Positions 40,009 through 51,523 are shown, counted from the stretch's first letter. The stretch is 64,000 nt of DNA from Staphylococcus sp. 17KM0847 (GCF_013463155.1 NZ_CP040781.1:558001-622000), one strand, 5' to 3'. Notes: generated from the sequence alone by a model not told the origin. Numbers and translations are program-made.

Positions 40009-40851
40009 TTATTGCGCATTTTTTAAAATAAATTGGCGTGGGTTGCCGTACAAGGATTCTGCGCCAGCAATCTCTTGTTTAGCATAAATTGATGTTGCAC
40101 TACCTCTAAGGTTATGACCATATGTCCGAACGCCGAAGACTTCGTAGCGACTATTGACAAGTGGGGATCCAGATGCACCAGATCTAAACTTATCTTTCGA
40201 CAATAATTCAAAACCGTTTGAACTTTGTTGAAGAAAGACAATTCGATTCCAATAGGCTTTTGTATTATCATTGCCTTGCCATGGATAGCCAAGTGAATAA
40301 AGGCGGTCATTAAACTTTAACTTTTTTATTTGTGTATTGGAAGCAAGCTTTAGGGGTTGGACTTTTGCACGATTGACCATGTGTTCTTTCGTTTTGACAA
40401 CAACCAAATCATATCCGGGTACACGTTTGACTGATTGAGCGTGAAAACGATAAGGGATACGCTTGCCATCTCTATTGAGGTCGAATGTGATATATTTTGC
40501 AGCAGACTGTTGTCCGTTTCGTTTTTCAACGACATGTGCATTTGTCACAAATGTATGATTGCCGACAACAAAGCCTGTCCCCATGCTATCTTTGCCACGT
40601 CCTTTGAAACCATCTCTATTAGAAACACGACCTACTGCTTTATACTTAGTTTTATGTGCATAATTATAATGTTTAATTGAAACATTTTTATTATTTACTT
40701 TTTTAGCTTTTTGCAGTGCACTATTTGCATTCCATGATTCTAAACCATTATAGTAATGTGTGCTTGCTTGAACTGTTTGAGATGTTGGAGATACAAGTGT
40801 TATGCTTAAAAGTAAAGCAGTGACACTCCCTTTGAGTAATTTATTTTTCAT
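40009..40851 (-). CDS. Secreted serine protease of the glutamyl endopeptidase (V8/Spl/exfoliatin) family
   Basis: 280 residues. Signal peptide ~1-29 (ending VQA), a ~60-residue region that may be a propeptide, then a chymotrypsin-fold domain. Catalytic triad: His106 (VTNAHVVEK), Asp148 (GYDLVVVK) and Ser227 (RSGASGSPLVN). V8 and Spl proteases usually have SGNSGSP; here Ala replaces Asn. The downstream EVFGVRTYGHNLRG would shape the specificity pocket. Weak AAAGGAT precedes the ATG. It lies between the NrdH-like gene and ktrA, where I recall cydAB in S. aureus. The substrate is unknown. Confidence 0.85.
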   Translation of the reverse strand: MKNKLLKGSVTALLLSITLVSPTSQTVQASTHYYNGLESWNANSALQKAKKVNNKNVSIKHYNYAHKTKYKAVGRVSNRDGFKGRGKDSMGTGFVVGNHTFVTNAHVVEKRNGQQSAAKYITFDLNRDGKRIPYRFHAQSVKRVPGYDLVVVKTKEHMVNRAKVQPLKLASNTQIKKLKFNDRLYSLGYPWQGNDNTKAYWNRIVFLQQSSNGFELLSKDKFRSGASGSPLVNSRYEVFGVRTYGHNLRGSATSIYAKQEIAGAESLYGNPRQFILKNAQ

Positions 40852-40921
40852 AGGTTCTATCCTTTCTCTATATAGATCTTTTGGTTATAGACATATTAAA
40901 TGTTACTCAAAAAAAGTCTGT

Positions 40922-40950
40922 TTGACAATAGTGTACTAAGAGGGGAAAAT
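40922..40950 (+). promoter_or_regulatory. Candidate ktrA promoter
   Basis: TTGACA (40922-40927), 17-base spacer, GAAAAT (four of six matches to TATAAT). Confidence 0.4.
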
Positions 40951-40980
40951 AACTATATTATACAGCATGGAGGTTCAGTG

Positions 40981-41640
40981 ATGGATAAAGAATATGTAGT
41001 GATTGGTTTGGGACGTTTTGGAGGAAGCATCGTCCGTGAGCTTAACGCATTAGATATGGATGTTATGGCAATTGATAAAGATGAACATCGTGTTGATGAA
41101 TATAGTGATATTGCAACACATGCTGTGGTCGCAGATACTACAGATGAAGCGGTCATGAAAAGTTTAGGGATCCGAAATTTTGATCATGTTATTGTTGCAA
41201 TCGGTGAAAATATACAAGCAAGTACGTTAACAACATTAATTTTGAAAGAGCTTGGTGTAAAAAAAGTAACAGCAAAAGCGCAAAATGATTACCATGCGAA
41301 GATACTCAACAAGATTGGTGCAGATACAGTCGTACACCCTGAACGAGATATGGGAAGACGTATTGCTCATAATGTTGCCAGTGCTACGGTATTAGACTAT
41401 TTAGAACTATCCGATGAGCATTCTATTGTAGAGATGAAGGCAACAGAAGCAATGGCGGGGCAGACATTGATTGATTTAGATATTCGTGCACAATACGGCA
41501 TTAATATTATTGCAATTAAGAGACGTAAAGAAATTATTGTATCGCCACAACCAGACATGGCTTTAGAGTTTGATGATATTTTGATTATGATTGGTCATGA
41601 TAATGACCTCACACGTTACGAAAAGAAAATTGCACACTAA
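40981..41640 (+). CDS. ktrA: Ktr potassium uptake regulatory subunit, RCK protein
   Basis: 219 residues. RCK_N Rossmann domain (YVVIGLGRFGGSIVRELN; GxGxxG then Asp in IDKDEHR), and an RCK_C domain (~135-219; EMKATEAMAGQTLIDLDIRAQYGINIIAIKR). It gates the Ktr channel with ATP; the RCK_C domain of the S. aureus homologue binds c-di-AMP. ATG at 40981 has GGAGG ~8 bases upstream and gives the conserved MDKEYVVIGLG start. No ktrB/D channel gene is adjacent. Confidence 0.93.
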   Translation: MDKEYVVIGLGRFGGSIVRELNALDMDVMAIDKDEHRVDEYSDIATHAVVADTTDEAVMKSLGIRNFDHVIVAIGENIQASTLTTLILKELGVKKVTAKAQNDYHAKILNKIGADTVVHPERDMGRRIAHNVASATVLDYLELSDEHSIVEMKATEAMAGQTLIDLDIRAQYGINIIAIKRRKEIIVSPQPDMALEFDDILIMIGHDNDLTRYEKKIAH

Positions 41641-41652
41641 ATCTATATAATT

Positions 41653-41694
41653 AAAAAGTGGAGATGCCTTTTGTATCAAGGTTCTCCACTTTTT
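41653..41694. terminator. Bidirectional terminator between ktrA and rnjA
   Basis: AAAAAGTGGAGA and TCTCCACTTTTT are perfect arms with an ~18 nt loop, with U-runs on both strands. Confidence 0.95.
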
Positions 41695-41696
41695 GA

Positions 41697-43379
41697 TTAT
41701 TTTGTTTCATTAACTTTCATAATGACAGGTAAAATCATAGGTTTACGTGCTGTTTTTTCGTATAAATAAGGCTGCAATGTTTCAATAATAGAAGATTTGA
41801 TCTGGTGCCATTGTATATTATTGTTATGATTTAATTTATAGATGACATCTTGCTTGATTTTCTTTTGAGCATCATAAATAAGTTGACCTGATTCACGCAT
41901 ATATACAAAGCCACGTGATATAATGTCTGGACCAGACAGCAATTGGTTTGTATTAAAGTCAATACTTACCACAACGATGACTAAACCTTCTTCGGATAAG
42001 AGTTTACGGTCTCGAATGACAACATTACCAATATCACCAATGCCACTACCATCTACAAGAACATTGCCTGATGGGATACGACCTGCCGTACGTGCTGAAT
42101 CATGTGTTAGCGCTAATACATCACCAATATCATGAATAAAGACGTTTTCTTCTTTAACGCCACAATCCACACCCGTTTGGCCGTGTGCAACAAGCATACG
42201 ATATTCCCCATGAATAGGTAAGAAATACTTAGGACGTATTAAACGTAACATGAGCTGTTGATCACCTTGAGAGCCGTGTCCAGATGTATGGATATTTGAG
42301 ATTTTGCTATGAATGACTTCAGCACCAGCTTGATAAAGGGCATTGATCGTACGATTAATGCTCTTAGTATTACCTGGAATAGGTGATGAGCTAAATACAA
42401 CAGTATCTTCAGGGATGATTTTGATTTGTTTATGCGTACCATTAGCAATACGTGAAAGTGCTGCCATTGGTTCACCCTGAGACCCTGTACATAAAATAAG
42501 AAGCTCATGCTTTGGAATACTATTAATTTTACTTGGTTCAACAAACGTTTCTGGAGGTGCTTTAATATAACCAAGTTCGGTACCAATTTTAATATTATTT
42601 TCCATTGAGCGACCAAAAGTGACGATTTTACGATTATATTTGACGGCAGCTTCTACGGCTTGTTGTACACGATAAATATTTGAAGCGAAAGTTGCAAAAA
42701 TAATACGTCCCGTACAGCTTCGGAATATTTTATCTACATTTTGTCCAACCTCACGTTCGCTTAGTGTAAAGTCGGGAACCAGTGAATTTGTAGAATCTGA
42801 AAGCAGACAAAGCACCCCTTCATCACCAAGTTGCGCCATTTTTGCCATGTTTGCTGGTGCACCAACTGGTGTGAAGTCAAATTTGAAGTCACCAGTATGA
42901 ACAATTTTGCCTTCAGGTGTATCAACGACAACACCATATGCTTCAGGAATACTATGTGTTGTTAAATAAAAGCTGATTTTAAAATGCTTAGATTCTATAA
43001 TGCTATCTTCTGTAATCTCATTGAGTGATGCAGTGCGCAATAAGTGATGTTCTTCCAATTTGTTACGAATCAAACCTAGAGCAAGGGGGCCACTATAAAT
43101 TGGAACATTAATTTTTTTCAGCAGGTAGGGCACACCACCGATATGGTCTTCGTGACCATGTGTGATAACAAGTCCTACAATCTTATCTTGATTTTGTTCA
43201 AGATAGGTATAATCTGGTATAACATAGTCAATACCTAATAGATTATCGTCAGGAAACTTAATACCTGCATCAATAATTAAAATCTCATCTTTATACTCTA
43301 CGGCGTAGGTGTTTTTTCCGACTTCACCTAATCCACCTAGTGCGTATACACCCACCTCGTTTTTTTGAAGTTGCTTCAT
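41697..43379 (-). CDS. rnjA: Ribonuclease J1
   Basis: 560 residues. A metallo-beta-lactamase domain with HGHEDHIGG (~72-80, zinc ligands), [26 protein letters not shown], an inserted beta-CASP domain ([34 protein letters not shown]), and [12 protein letters not shown]. It is a 5'-3' exo/endoribonuclease for mRNA decay and rRNA maturation. The ATG of rnjA shares a base with the rpoY stop, so the two are coupled. Confidence 0.97.
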   Translation of the reverse strand: MKQLQKNEVGVYALGGLGEVGKNTYAVEYKDEILIIDAGIKFPDDNLLGIDYVIPDYTYLEQNQDKIVGLVITHGHEDHIGGVPYLLKKINVPIYSGPLALGLIRNKLEEHHLLRTASLNEITEDSIIESKHFKISFYLTTHSIPEAYGVVVDTPEGKIVHTGDFKFDFTPVGAPANMAKMAQLGDEGVLCLLSDSTNSLVPDFTLSEREVGQNVDKIFRSCTGRIIFATFASNIYRVQQAVEAAVKYNRKIVTFGRSMENNIKIGTELGYIKAPPETFVEPSKINSIPKHELLILCTGSQGEPMAALSRIANGTHKQIKIIPEDTVVFSSSPIPGNTKSINRTINALYQAGAEVIHSKISNIHTSGHGSQGDQQLMLRLIRPKYFLPIHGEYRMLVAHGQTGVDCGVKEENVFIHDIGDVLALTHDSARTAGRIPSGNVLVDGSGIGDIGNVVIRDRKLLSEEGLVIVVVSIDFNTNQLLSGPDIISRGFVYMRESGQLIYDAQKKIKQDVIYKLNHNNNIQWHQIKSSIIETLQPYLYEKTARKPMILPVIMKVNETK

Positions 43380-43594
43380 TATTCTGCGCGCTCCACATTA
43401 AAGTGATCAGATTGTTGTTCATATTCTAAATGTGCGCCCTCTAATTTAGTTATGAATTCAATATTATAATTACGTTCTTTTAAAAAGCGACGAACTTGTT
43501 CTTCTGTTTCAGCCTCGATATATGTCGATTGCGTATTCTCACGAACAATGACTTCATCGCGATTATGTTGATAAAATACTTTGAAAATTGCCAT
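43379..43594 (-). CDS. rpoY: RNA polymerase epsilon subunit (RpoY)
   Basis: 71 residues, of the RpoY/DUF1447 family ([22 protein letters not shown], then [21 protein letters not shown]). It binds core RNA polymerase near the jaw. Adjacent to rnjA, as in other Firmicutes. AGGAGG precedes the ATG. Confidence 0.95.
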   Translation of the reverse strand: MAIFKVFYQHNRDEVIVRENTQSTYIEAETEEQVRRFLKERNYNIEFITKLEGAHLEYEQQSDHFNVERAE

Positions 43595-44233
43595 TTAAAA
43601 TGCCTCCTAAAATTTAAAAAGTGAATTTATAATTGCGACAACAATACAGTAAAGGTAAATACAGTCATTTAATCTATAAGCATAAATAAAAAATATGAAT
43701 CGAATGAATGTCAAACCGGTGTTTAACAGAATTCAATTCATGGGTTGATATTACAGTTAAAAAGTATGTTGTCTCTATATTCAAAAATTGCCGTACTTTT
43801 GATGAGATGTATAGCTAGAAGCAACACATCAATCAGTTATATTCATTTTACATGAACTTATTGAATAAATAAAGTGGAATGTCAGAAATTGATGGGAGAA
43901 GAAAAGGATTGCTTTTCTAGGCGAAAACATTAGGAAAGAGAAAAAGTGAAACAATGCAATCTTTGAAAGGAATGCATTGTCTCACTTTAAATATATCACT
44001 CTTGTGATTTTCCAAACGTTCTTTACCCGTTAATTTTGAGTGAACATTTGTACTATTTTTTTAGTGTATAGAAATATTGAATTTTTGATGTTTGTTTTAA
44101 TACATGATGATCTTTGAAGTACCGTTGTTATAGCGTTTTAACCGATAGGGGTAATCAAAAGTATTATTTGAGTCATATTATATGCTCGAATATTCTTACA
44201 CGCTATAACATAGTATGAGTTATGAGATTTGCA
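43595..44233. other. Long intergenic region between rpoY and def
   Basis: 639 bases without a supported ORF. It should hold the rpoY promoter (43595-43700, minus). It contains the hairpin at 43943-43988 and a perfect 10-bp inverted repeat TGTTATAGCG (44126-44135) / CGCTATAACA (44201-44210) 65 bases apart. Only frames of fewer than 20 codons were found. Confidence 0.5.
43943..43988 (-). terminator. Terminator in the rpoY-def gap
   Basis: AAAGTGA.ACAATGCA and TGCATTGT.TCACTTT pair with one mismatch; on the minus strand it ends TTTTTCTCTTTCC. It lies 245 bases past the def stop, implying a long 3' UTR or a separate small RNA. Confidence 0.7.
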
Positions 44234-44785
44234 TTAAACTTCGATAGCACCGTCTTTAGGTGTAAGAGGGTTTTGTTTATCAATATGGTCGTAGAACATA
44301 ACACCATTAAGATGATCTAATTCATGTTGAAAAACAATCGCAGCATATCCTTTAAGACGTAAGTTGATTTCATTGCCATCAATGTCGAATCCTTTAATGG
44401 TAACACGATGATGACGGTGTACTAATCCGGGTACATCTTCATCTACACTTAGACAGCCTTCTCCCATTGGAAGATAAGCGTCTTGTACACTGTGACTCAC
44501 AATTTTAGGGTTTACAATTGCTAAGTCATAAGTATTGCCGTTGCCATCATCTGGAAGATAAACAGCAAACATACGCTTAGATACATTAATTTGTGGTGCT
44601 GCAATGCCAACGCCACTTCTCAATTTATATTTTTCTGCCATCTCAGGATCTTGACTATTGCGTAAAAAAGTTTGCATATCTAATAAAGTTTGACGTTCTT
44701 CATCTGTGAGGGGGAAAGTTAACGCTTCTGCTTTTTGTCGAAGTGTTGGATGCCCATCACGAATAATATCTTTCATTGTTAACAT
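44234..44785 (-). CDS. def: Peptide deformylase
   Basis: 183 residues. It removes formyl from nascent N-terminal Met. The three motifs are present: GVGIAAPQI (~55), [12 protein letters not shown] with the metal-ligand Cys (~111), and HELDH with two His ligands (~155). Type II length (Gram-positive). ATG at 44785 is chosen: [19 protein letters not shown] is the conserved start, and AAGGAAGGTG lies ~5 bases upstream. Confidence 0.96.
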   Translation of the reverse strand: MLTMKDIIRDGHPTLRQKAEALTFPLTDEERQTLLDMQTFLRNSQDPEMAEKYKLRSGVGIAAPQINVSKRMFAVYLPDDGNGNTYDLAIVNPKIVSHSVQDAYLPMGEGCLSVDEDVPGLVHRHHRVTIKGFDIDGNEINLRLKGYAAIVFQHELDHLNGVMFYDHIDKQNPLTPKDGAIEV

Positions 44786-45006
44786 ATTGACACCTTCCTT
44801 AACTAACAATATACCAAAAATTGATGAGAGATAATAGAATATTTACTTCTGATTTCATTCTAGTGGGATAATAAATCTCTACTCAATATTTTGAGTTGAT
44901 ACTTTTACAGGGATGTTTGTTTTTACCATAAATTCTCAATATGTTTGATTTATAATGCACTTTTCACTAAAATTACCAATGACAATAAAGGAGGTATATT
45001 AAAGCA

Positions 45007-45639
45007 ATGAAAGGGAAGAAAACACTTGGCATCGCATTGGCAGCAACGATACTTTTAGCAGGATGTAACAAAGATGATGAGCACATAGAGAAATATAGTG
45101 AAGGATTAAATCAGTTACAAAAAGCTGAAGCACCTATTCAAAATGTAAATAAAGAAATGAATAAACTAGAGAAAGAAAAAGAAAAAATTTCTAAGGAAGT
45201 AAGTGGGAAAAATATTAATAGTGTTCAGGAGCAAGTGAAGGCATTTTTGGATAACGCAAATAAACGTGAAGCACAGTTGAAAAAAGAAGAGGAGGCAATG
45301 GATAAGTCTCAACAAGCTTTTAATCAACTCAAAAAAGCATCAAGTAAAATTGAAGATAAAGATGACAAAAAAGAATTCGACGAACTCAATAAAGCATTAG
45401 AAGAAAAATATAGTAAACATGAAGGGTTTTTAGAGGGGTATCAAGCAGTCATTACTAAAGAAAAAGACCTGTTTAATTATTTCCAAAATGAATCTGGTAC
45501 ACAGGAAGAAATAGATAAGAAATCAGAGGCATTAAGCAAAGCACAAAAAGACATGAGTAATAAAGTGAAAGCGTATTCCAAAGCCATTCGAAATGTACAA
45601 ACAGAGAAGAGAGACGTTGATGAATTGATAAACAACTAG
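45007..45639 (+). CDS. YkyA-family lipoprotein, coiled coil
   Basis: 210 residues. Lipoprotein signal with lipobox LLAGC (Cys ~20). The rest is almost wholly helical and highly charged, with heptad-like Lys/Glu/Leu spacing (~30-205), matching the YkyA family of putative cell-wall-binding lipoproteins. AAAGGAGG precedes the ATG. It lies just upstream of pdhA, as in other staphylococci. Function unknown. Confidence 0.82.
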   Translation: MKGKKTLGIALAATILLAGCNKDDEHIEKYSEGLNQLQKAEAPIQNVNKEMNKLEKEKEKISKEVSGKNINSVQEQVKAFLDNANKREAQLKKEEEAMDKSQQAFNQLKKASSKIEDKDDKKEFDELNKALEEKYSKHEGFLEGYQAVITKEKDLFNYFQNESGTQEEIDKKSEALSKAQKDMSNKVKAYSKAIRNVQTEKRDVDELINN

Positions 45640-45738
45640 ACTATAACAGTTTTGGTTTATAACTATAACAGTTCTTGGAACTGTAATGGTATCAACTATT
45701 ACAGAACTTGAACAAAAACATTTAACAGTTATACAGTT
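45640..45738 (+). repeat. Phased ACAGTT repeats and dyad upstream of pdhA
   Basis: ACTATAACAGTT occurs twice (45640-45651, 45662-45673), exactly 22 bases apart. ACAGTTC-TTG-GAACTGT (45668-45684) is a perfect dyad with 7-base arms. Further ACAGTT copies are at 45725-45730 and 45733-45738, the last two touching the pdhA -35 and spacer. ACTATTACAGAAC (45695) is a degenerate copy. It lacks a T-run, so an operator is more likely than a terminator. Confidence 0.6.
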
Positions 45739-45750
45739 TTGTGGTACACT
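45722..45750 (+). promoter_or_regulatory. pdhA promoter
   Basis: TTAACA (45722-45727), 17-base spacer, TACACT (45745-45750). Two ACAGTT repeats lie within it. Confidence 0.6.
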
Positions 45751-45752
45751 AA

Positions 45753-46907
<1,155 letters not shown>

Positions 46908-46910
46908 ACC

Positions 46911-47888
46911 ATGGCACAAATGACAATGGTTCAAGCGATTAATAACGCGCTAGCAACTGAACTTAAAAACGACGAAAACACTTTGATCTTTGGTGAAGAC
47001 GTTGGTGTTAACGGTGGTGTATTCCGTGTAACTGAAGGTTTACAAAAAGAATTCGGTGAAGACCGAGTATTCGACACACCTTTAGCTGAGTCTGGTATCG
47101 GTGGTTTAGCGTTAGGTCTTACAACTCAAGGCTACCGTCCGATTATGGAAATTCAATTCTTAGGATTCGTATTTGAAGTATTTGACTCAGTAGCAGGTCA
47201 AATTGCACGTCATCGTTTCCGTACAGGTAACTCAAAAGCAGCACCTGTAACAATTCGTACACCATTTGGTGGTGGGGTTCATACACCTGAACTTCATGCT
47301 GATAACTTAGAAGGATTGCTTGCACAATCTCCGGGTCTTAAAGTTGTTATTCCTTCTGGTCCATATGATGCAAAAGGTTTATTAATTGAAAGTATCCGTA
47401 GTAACGATCCAGTTGTATATCTTGAGCATATGAAATTGTATCGTTCATTCCGTGAAGAAGTTCCGGAAGAAGAATATACAATCGAACTTGGCAAAGCAAG
47501 TGTAAAACGTGAAGGTACAGACTTAACAATTATTGCTTACGGTGCAATGGTTCAAGAAGCAATGAAAGCTGCTGAAGAACTTGAAAAAGAGGGTCATTCT
47601 GTTGAAGTGATTGACTTGCGTACTGTTCAACCATTAGATATTGATACACTTGTTGCTTCAACACAAAAAACAGGTCGTGTTATTGTAGTACAAGAAGCAC
47701 AAAAACAAGCAGGTGTTGGTGCAAATGTTGTAGCTGAACTCTCTGAACGTGCGATTCTTTCATTAGAAGCGCCAATCGGACGTGTAGCAGCAGCAGATAC
47801 TGTTTATCCATTTACACAAGCTGAAAATGTTTGGTTACCAAACAAAAATGATATTGTTGAAAAAGCAAAAGAAACTTTAGAATTTTAA
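46911..47888 (+). CDS. pdhB: Pyruvate dehydrogenase E1 component, beta subunit
   Basis: 325 residues. Transketolase-type TPP-dependent subunit: [55 protein letters not shown], and C-terminal [13 protein letters not shown] and [19 protein letters not shown]. Completes the E1 active site with PdhA. AAGGAG precedes ATG; three bases after pdhA. Confidence 0.97.
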   Translation: MAQMTMVQAINNALATELKNDENTLIFGEDVGVNGGVFRVTEGLQKEFGEDRVFDTPLAESGIGGLALGLTTQGYRPIMEIQFLGFVFEVFDSVAGQIARHRFRTGNSKAAPVTIRTPFGGGVHTPELHADNLEGLLAQSPGLKVVIPSGPYDAKGLLIESIRSNDPVVYLEHMKLYRSFREEVPEEEYTIELGKASVKREGTDLTIIAYGAMVQEAMKAAEELEKEGHSVEVIDLRTVQPLDIDTLVASTQKTGRVIVVQEAQKQAGVGANVVAELSERAILSLEAPIGRVAAADTVYPFTQAENVWLPNKNDIVEKAKETLEF

Positions 47889-47963
47889 TAATAAATCTAT
47901 TTGATTTGTGTGTAATTCACTCACGACTATGAAATTGGTAGTTGTGGTGTGTTGATAAAAGTT

Positions 47964-48022
47964 AGCTCGCTTCGTAAAAGCACTTACACTTGTAAAGTGA
48001 CTTAGCATTAGCGAGCTGCTTT
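47964..48022 (+). promoter_or_regulatory. Hairpin between pdhB and pdhC
   Basis: AGCTCGCT and AGCGAGCT are perfect arms enclosing an inner CACTT/AAGTG stem, followed by GCTTTTGAG. It may be a leaky terminator that adjusts pdhCD expression. A weak promoter, TTGAGA-15-TACAAT (48022-48048), follows. Confidence 0.55.
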
Positions 48023-48139
48023 TGAGATGTGATTATACATGTTACAATAGAAAGTGTTATTAAAGTAATAAGTAATAATAGAGATTCCTTATGATGAATT
48101 CAGCGGATAAAAATTTGATTTAAATTAGGAGGAAACAAC

Positions 48140-49438
48140 GTGGCATTTGAATTTAAATTACCAGATATTGGTGAAGGTATCCACGAAGGTGAAATTGTAA
48201 AGTGGTTTGTTAAATCTGGAGATACTATTGATGAAGATGATATTCTATGTGAAGTACAAAACGACAAATCAGTTGTTGAAATTCCATCTCCAGTAGCAGG
48301 AACAGTAGAAGAAGTATTAGTAGAAGAAGGTACTGTAGCAGTTGTTGGTGACACAATTGTTAAAATCGATGCGCCTGACGCAGAAGGTATGCAATTTAAA
48401 GGCGGACATGACGATGATGCTTCAAAAGAAGAAGAAGCTCCAAAAGAAGAAGCTAAATCTGAAGCACCTGCTGCCCCTCAAGCAGATGTTGAAGTTGATG
48501 AAAATCGTATTGTAAAAGCTATGCCTTCAGTTCGCAAATATGCACGTGATAACAATGTGAATATTAAAGCTGTTAATGGTAGTGGTAAAAATGGTAGAAT
48601 TACTAAAGAGGACGTAGATGCCTTCTTAAATGGTGGTGGACAAGCAGCTGCTACAACAGAAACAGCATCAACAGAATCTACTGAATCAGTTGCATCAGCA
48701 ACTTCTGCAGCACCAGCAGCATCTGTTGAAGGTGAGTTCCCTGAAACAACAGAAAAAATCCCTGCTATGCGTAAGGCGATTGCAAAAGCAATGGTTAACT
48801 CTAAACATACTGCGCCTCACGTGACATTAATGGATGAAATTGATGTTCAAGCATTATGGGATCACCGTAAAAAATTCAAAGAAATTGCTGCTGAACAAGG
48901 CACAAAACTTACATTCTTACCATATGTTGTAAAAGCATTGGTTTCTGCACTTAAAAAATATCCAGCACTTAACACTTCATTTAATGAAGAATCAGGTGAA
49001 GTTGTACACAAACATTACTGGAACATTGGTATTGCAGCAGATACTGAAAGAGGTCTTTTAGTTCCTGTTGTAAAACATGCAGATCGTAAGTCTATGTTTG
49101 CTATTTCAGATGAAATTAATGAACTTGCTGTGAAAGCACGTGATGGTAAGTTAACTTCTGACGAAATGAAAGGTGCAACATGTACAATTAGTAATATCGG
49201 TTCTGCTGGTGGTCAATGGTTTACACCAGTTATTAACCATCCAGAAGTTGCAATCTTAGGTATTGGTCGTATTGCACAAAAACCTATCGTTAAAGATGGT
49301 GAAATTGTTGCAGCACCAGTATTATCATTATCATTGAGCTTTGACCACAGACAAATTGACGGTGCAACTGGTCAAAATGCTATGAACCACATTAAGCGTT
49401 TATTAAACAATCCAGAACTATTATTAATGGAGGGGTAA
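48140..49438 (+). CDS. pdhC: Dihydrolipoamide acetyltransferase (E2)
   Basis: 432 residues. One lipoyl domain (~1-80, [11 protein letters not shown] with the lipoylated Lys), an Ala/Glu/Pro linker, a peripheral subunit-binding domain (~115-155, [34 protein letters not shown]), a second linker, and the catalytic CoA acetyltransferase domain (~205-432) with [12 protein letters not shown] containing the active His and Asp. Forms the core of the complex. AGGAGG precedes ATG. It lies 251 bases after pdhB. Confidence 0.97.
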   Translation: MAFEFKLPDIGEGIHEGEIVKWFVKSGDTIDEDDILCEVQNDKSVVEIPSPVAGTVEEVLVEEGTVAVVGDTIVKIDAPDAEGMQFKGGHDDDASKEEEAPKEEAKSEAPAAPQADVEVDENRIVKAMPSVRKYARDNNVNIKAVNGSGKNGRITKEDVDAFLNGGGQAAATTETASTESTESVASATSAAPAASVEGEFPETTEKIPAMRKAIAKAMVNSKHTAPHVTLMDEIDVQALWDHRKKFKEIAAEQGTKLTFLPYVVKALVSALKKYPALNTSFNEESGEVVHKHYWNIGIAADTERGLLVPVVKHADRKSMFAISDEINELAVKARDGKLTSDEMKGATCTISNIGSAGGQWFTPVINHPEVAILGIGRIAQKPIVKDGEIVAAPVLSLSLSFDHRQIDGATGQNAMNHIKRLLNNPELLLMEG

Positions 49439-49441
49439 AAT

Positions 49442-50848
49442 ATGGTAGTCGGAGATTTTCCAATTGAAACAGATACTATTGTTGTCGGTGCAGGTCCTGG
49501 TGGATATGTCGCAGCAATTCGTGCAGCACAATTAGGTCAAAAAGTAACAATCGTTGAGAAAGGTAACCTTGGTGGTGTTTGTCTTAATGTTGGTTGTATT
49601 CCATCAAAGGCACTTCTAAATGTTTCTCATCGTTTTGAACAAGCACAACACGGTGAAGAACTAGGTGTTAAAGCTGAAAACGTAACATTAGACTTTGATA
49701 AAGTACAATCTTTCAAAGGTTCAGTTGTTAATAAGTTAACTGGCGGTGTTGAAGCACTACTTAAAGGTAACAAAGTTGAAATTGTTAAAGGTGAAGCATA
49801 TTTTGTAGATGGTAATAGTCTACGTGTTATGGATGATAAGAGTGCTCAAACATACAACTTTAAAAATGCAATTGTTGCAACTGGTTCACGTCCAATCGAA
49901 ATTCCAAATTTCAAATTTGGTGGTCGTATATTAGACTCTACGGGTGCATTAAACTTACAAGAAGTACCGAAAAAATTAGTTGTTGTAGGTGGCGGTTACA
50001 TCGGTTCTGAGTTAGGTACAGCATATGCTAACTTCGGTACAGAAGTAACAATTCTTGAAGGTGCAAAAGAAATCCTTGGTGGTTTTGAAAAACAAATGGT
50101 TGCACCAGTTAAGAAAAATATGAAAGCTAAAGGCATGACAATTGAAACAGAAGCTTTAGCTAAATCAGCTGTAGAAACAGATAATGGCGTAACAGTAACA
50201 TATGAAGTAAAAGGTGAAGAGAAAACAATCGATGCTGATTATGTATTAGTTACGGTAGGACGTCGTCCAAATACAAGTGAATTAGGCCTAGAAGAAGCAG
50301 GCGTTAAATTAACAGAACGTGGCTTAGTTGAAGTTGACAAACAAGGTCGTTCTTCAGTAAGCAGTATCTATGCAATTGGTGATATTGTACCGGGTCTACC
50401 ATTAGCACATAAAGCAAGCTATGAAGCAAAAGTGGCAGCTGAAGCCATTCAAGGTCAAAATGCCGAAGTAGACTACATCGGAATGCCAGCAGTATGCTTT
50501 ACTGAGCCAGAATTAGCTCAAGTAGGATATACAGAAGCACAAGCTAAAGAAGAAGGTATCGAATATAAAGCGTCTAAATTCCCTTACCAAGCAAACGGTC
50601 GTGCATTATCATTGAACGACACAAATGGTTTTGTTAAGTTAATTACGCTTAAAGAAGACGATACATTAATCGGTGCACAAGTTGTAGGTACAAGTGCATC
50701 TGATGTTATTGCTGAATTAGGTCTTGCTATTGAAGCGGGTATGAATGCAGAAGATATCGCATTAACAGTTCATGCACATCCAACATTAGGTGAAATGAGC
50801 ATGGAAGCAGCCGAAAAAGCAATCGGTTTACCAATTCATACAATGTAG
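49442..50848 (+). CDS. pdhD: Dihydrolipoamide dehydrogenase (E3)
   Basis: 468 residues. It reoxidises lipoamide, passing electrons via FAD to NAD. FAD-binding [19 protein letters not shown], redox-active disulfide [19 protein letters not shown]-binding [13 protein letters not shown], and the C-terminal catalytic His in [12 protein letters not shown]. It starts three bases after pdhC. Also shared by other 2-oxoacid complexes and possibly glycine cleavage. Confidence 0.97.
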   Translation: MVVGDFPIETDTIVVGAGPGGYVAAIRAAQLGQKVTIVEKGNLGGVCLNVGCIPSKALLNVSHRFEQAQHGEELGVKAENVTLDFDKVQSFKGSVVNKLTGGVEALLKGNKVEIVKGEAYFVDGNSLRVMDDKSAQTYNFKNAIVATGSRPIEIPNFKFGGRILDSTGALNLQEVPKKLVVVGGGYIGSELGTAYANFGTEVTILEGAKEILGGFEKQMVAPVKKNMKAKGMTIETEALAKSAVETDNGVTVTYEVKGEEKTIDADYVLVTVGRRPNTSELGLEEAGVKLTERGLVEVDKQGRSSVSSIYAIGDIVPGLPLAHKASYEAKVAAEAIQGQNAEVDYIGMPAVCFTEPELAQVGYTEAQAKEEGIEYKASKFPYQANGRALSLNDTNGFVKLITLKEDDTLIGAQVVGTSASDVIAELGLAIEAGMNAEDIALTVHAHPTLGEMSMEAAEKAIGLPIHTM

Positions 50849-50861
50849 TGTTTATATACTC

Positions 50862-50899
50862 AAAGAGACTGGGCAAAATGTGCCTAGTCTCTTTTTTTA
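50862..50899 (+). terminator. pdh operon terminator
   Basis: AAAGAGACTGGGCA pairs with TGCCTAGTCTCTTT, followed by a run of T, a short distance past pdhD. Confidence 0.95.
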
Positions 50900-50928
50900 T
50901 AATCATTTACTAAGGAAGGAGATTTATA

Positions 50929-51201
50929 GTGGAATATCAGTATCCTATCGATGTTGAATGGACACAAGAAGAAATGTTAACAGTCATTCGTTTTTTTAAT
51001 GCAATAGAAGCATATTATGAAAGTTCTATTCAAAAAGCTATCTTGATGTCTAATTATCGTGAATTTAAAAAAGTTGTTCCAGGAAAAGCAGATGAGAAAA
51101 ATATTTTTAATACATTCAAAAAATCAAGTGGTTATGATAGCTATATGGTTATAAAACAAGCGAAAGATTCACCAGATGACAAAGTTTTATCTTATCATTA
51201 A
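50929..51201 (+). CDS. UPF0223-family protein
   Basis: 90 residues, soluble, helical. The family pattern is MEYQYPIDVEWTQEEMLTVIRFFNAIEAYYE, then FKKVVPGKADEKNIFNTFKKSSGYDSYMVIKQ. GTG start with AAGGAGA upstream. It stands between pdhD and the pot regulator and has its own terminator. Function unknown. Confidence 0.85.
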   Translation: MEYQYPIDVEWTQEEMLTVIRFFNAIEAYYESSIQKAILMSNYREFKKVVPGKADEKNIFNTFKKSSGYDSYMVIKQAKDSPDDKVLSYH

Positions 51202-51216
51202 AAAAAGGTTGTAATT

Positions 51217-51293
51217 AGAGCTGTATTTTGTTATTTTTATTAAGCGTTAAACAAAATGTTTAGTAAAAGTAAACTTAATGCAGCTTTTTTTAA
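51217..51293 (+). terminator. Terminator after the UPF0223 gene
   Basis: AGCTGTATT pairs with AATGCAGCT (mismatch), enclosing an inner TTAAG/CTTAA pairing, followed by TTTTTTT. The 51294-51523 remainder holds no gene; the promoter of the regulator is presumed there. Confidence 0.65.
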
Positions 51294-51523
51294 TAAAATT
51301 AAGGAAACGAGATAGTAGGATTGGACTTGGTAAAAGCTGTCCTAAATCAGTGAGTAAATATTTGTAGATGGCAGTAGATATCTCAAGTGAAAAAGTGTTT
51401 TAACAAGCTTACGTCGCTTTTAGTCATATTTAACGGAGTAGGATGATGAAATCTTTTTGTAAAAATGAGTTTTCTCTCCTGCTCTCTATTTCGTTTTGAT
51501 TGTGCATGAATATAGGTGAGTAC

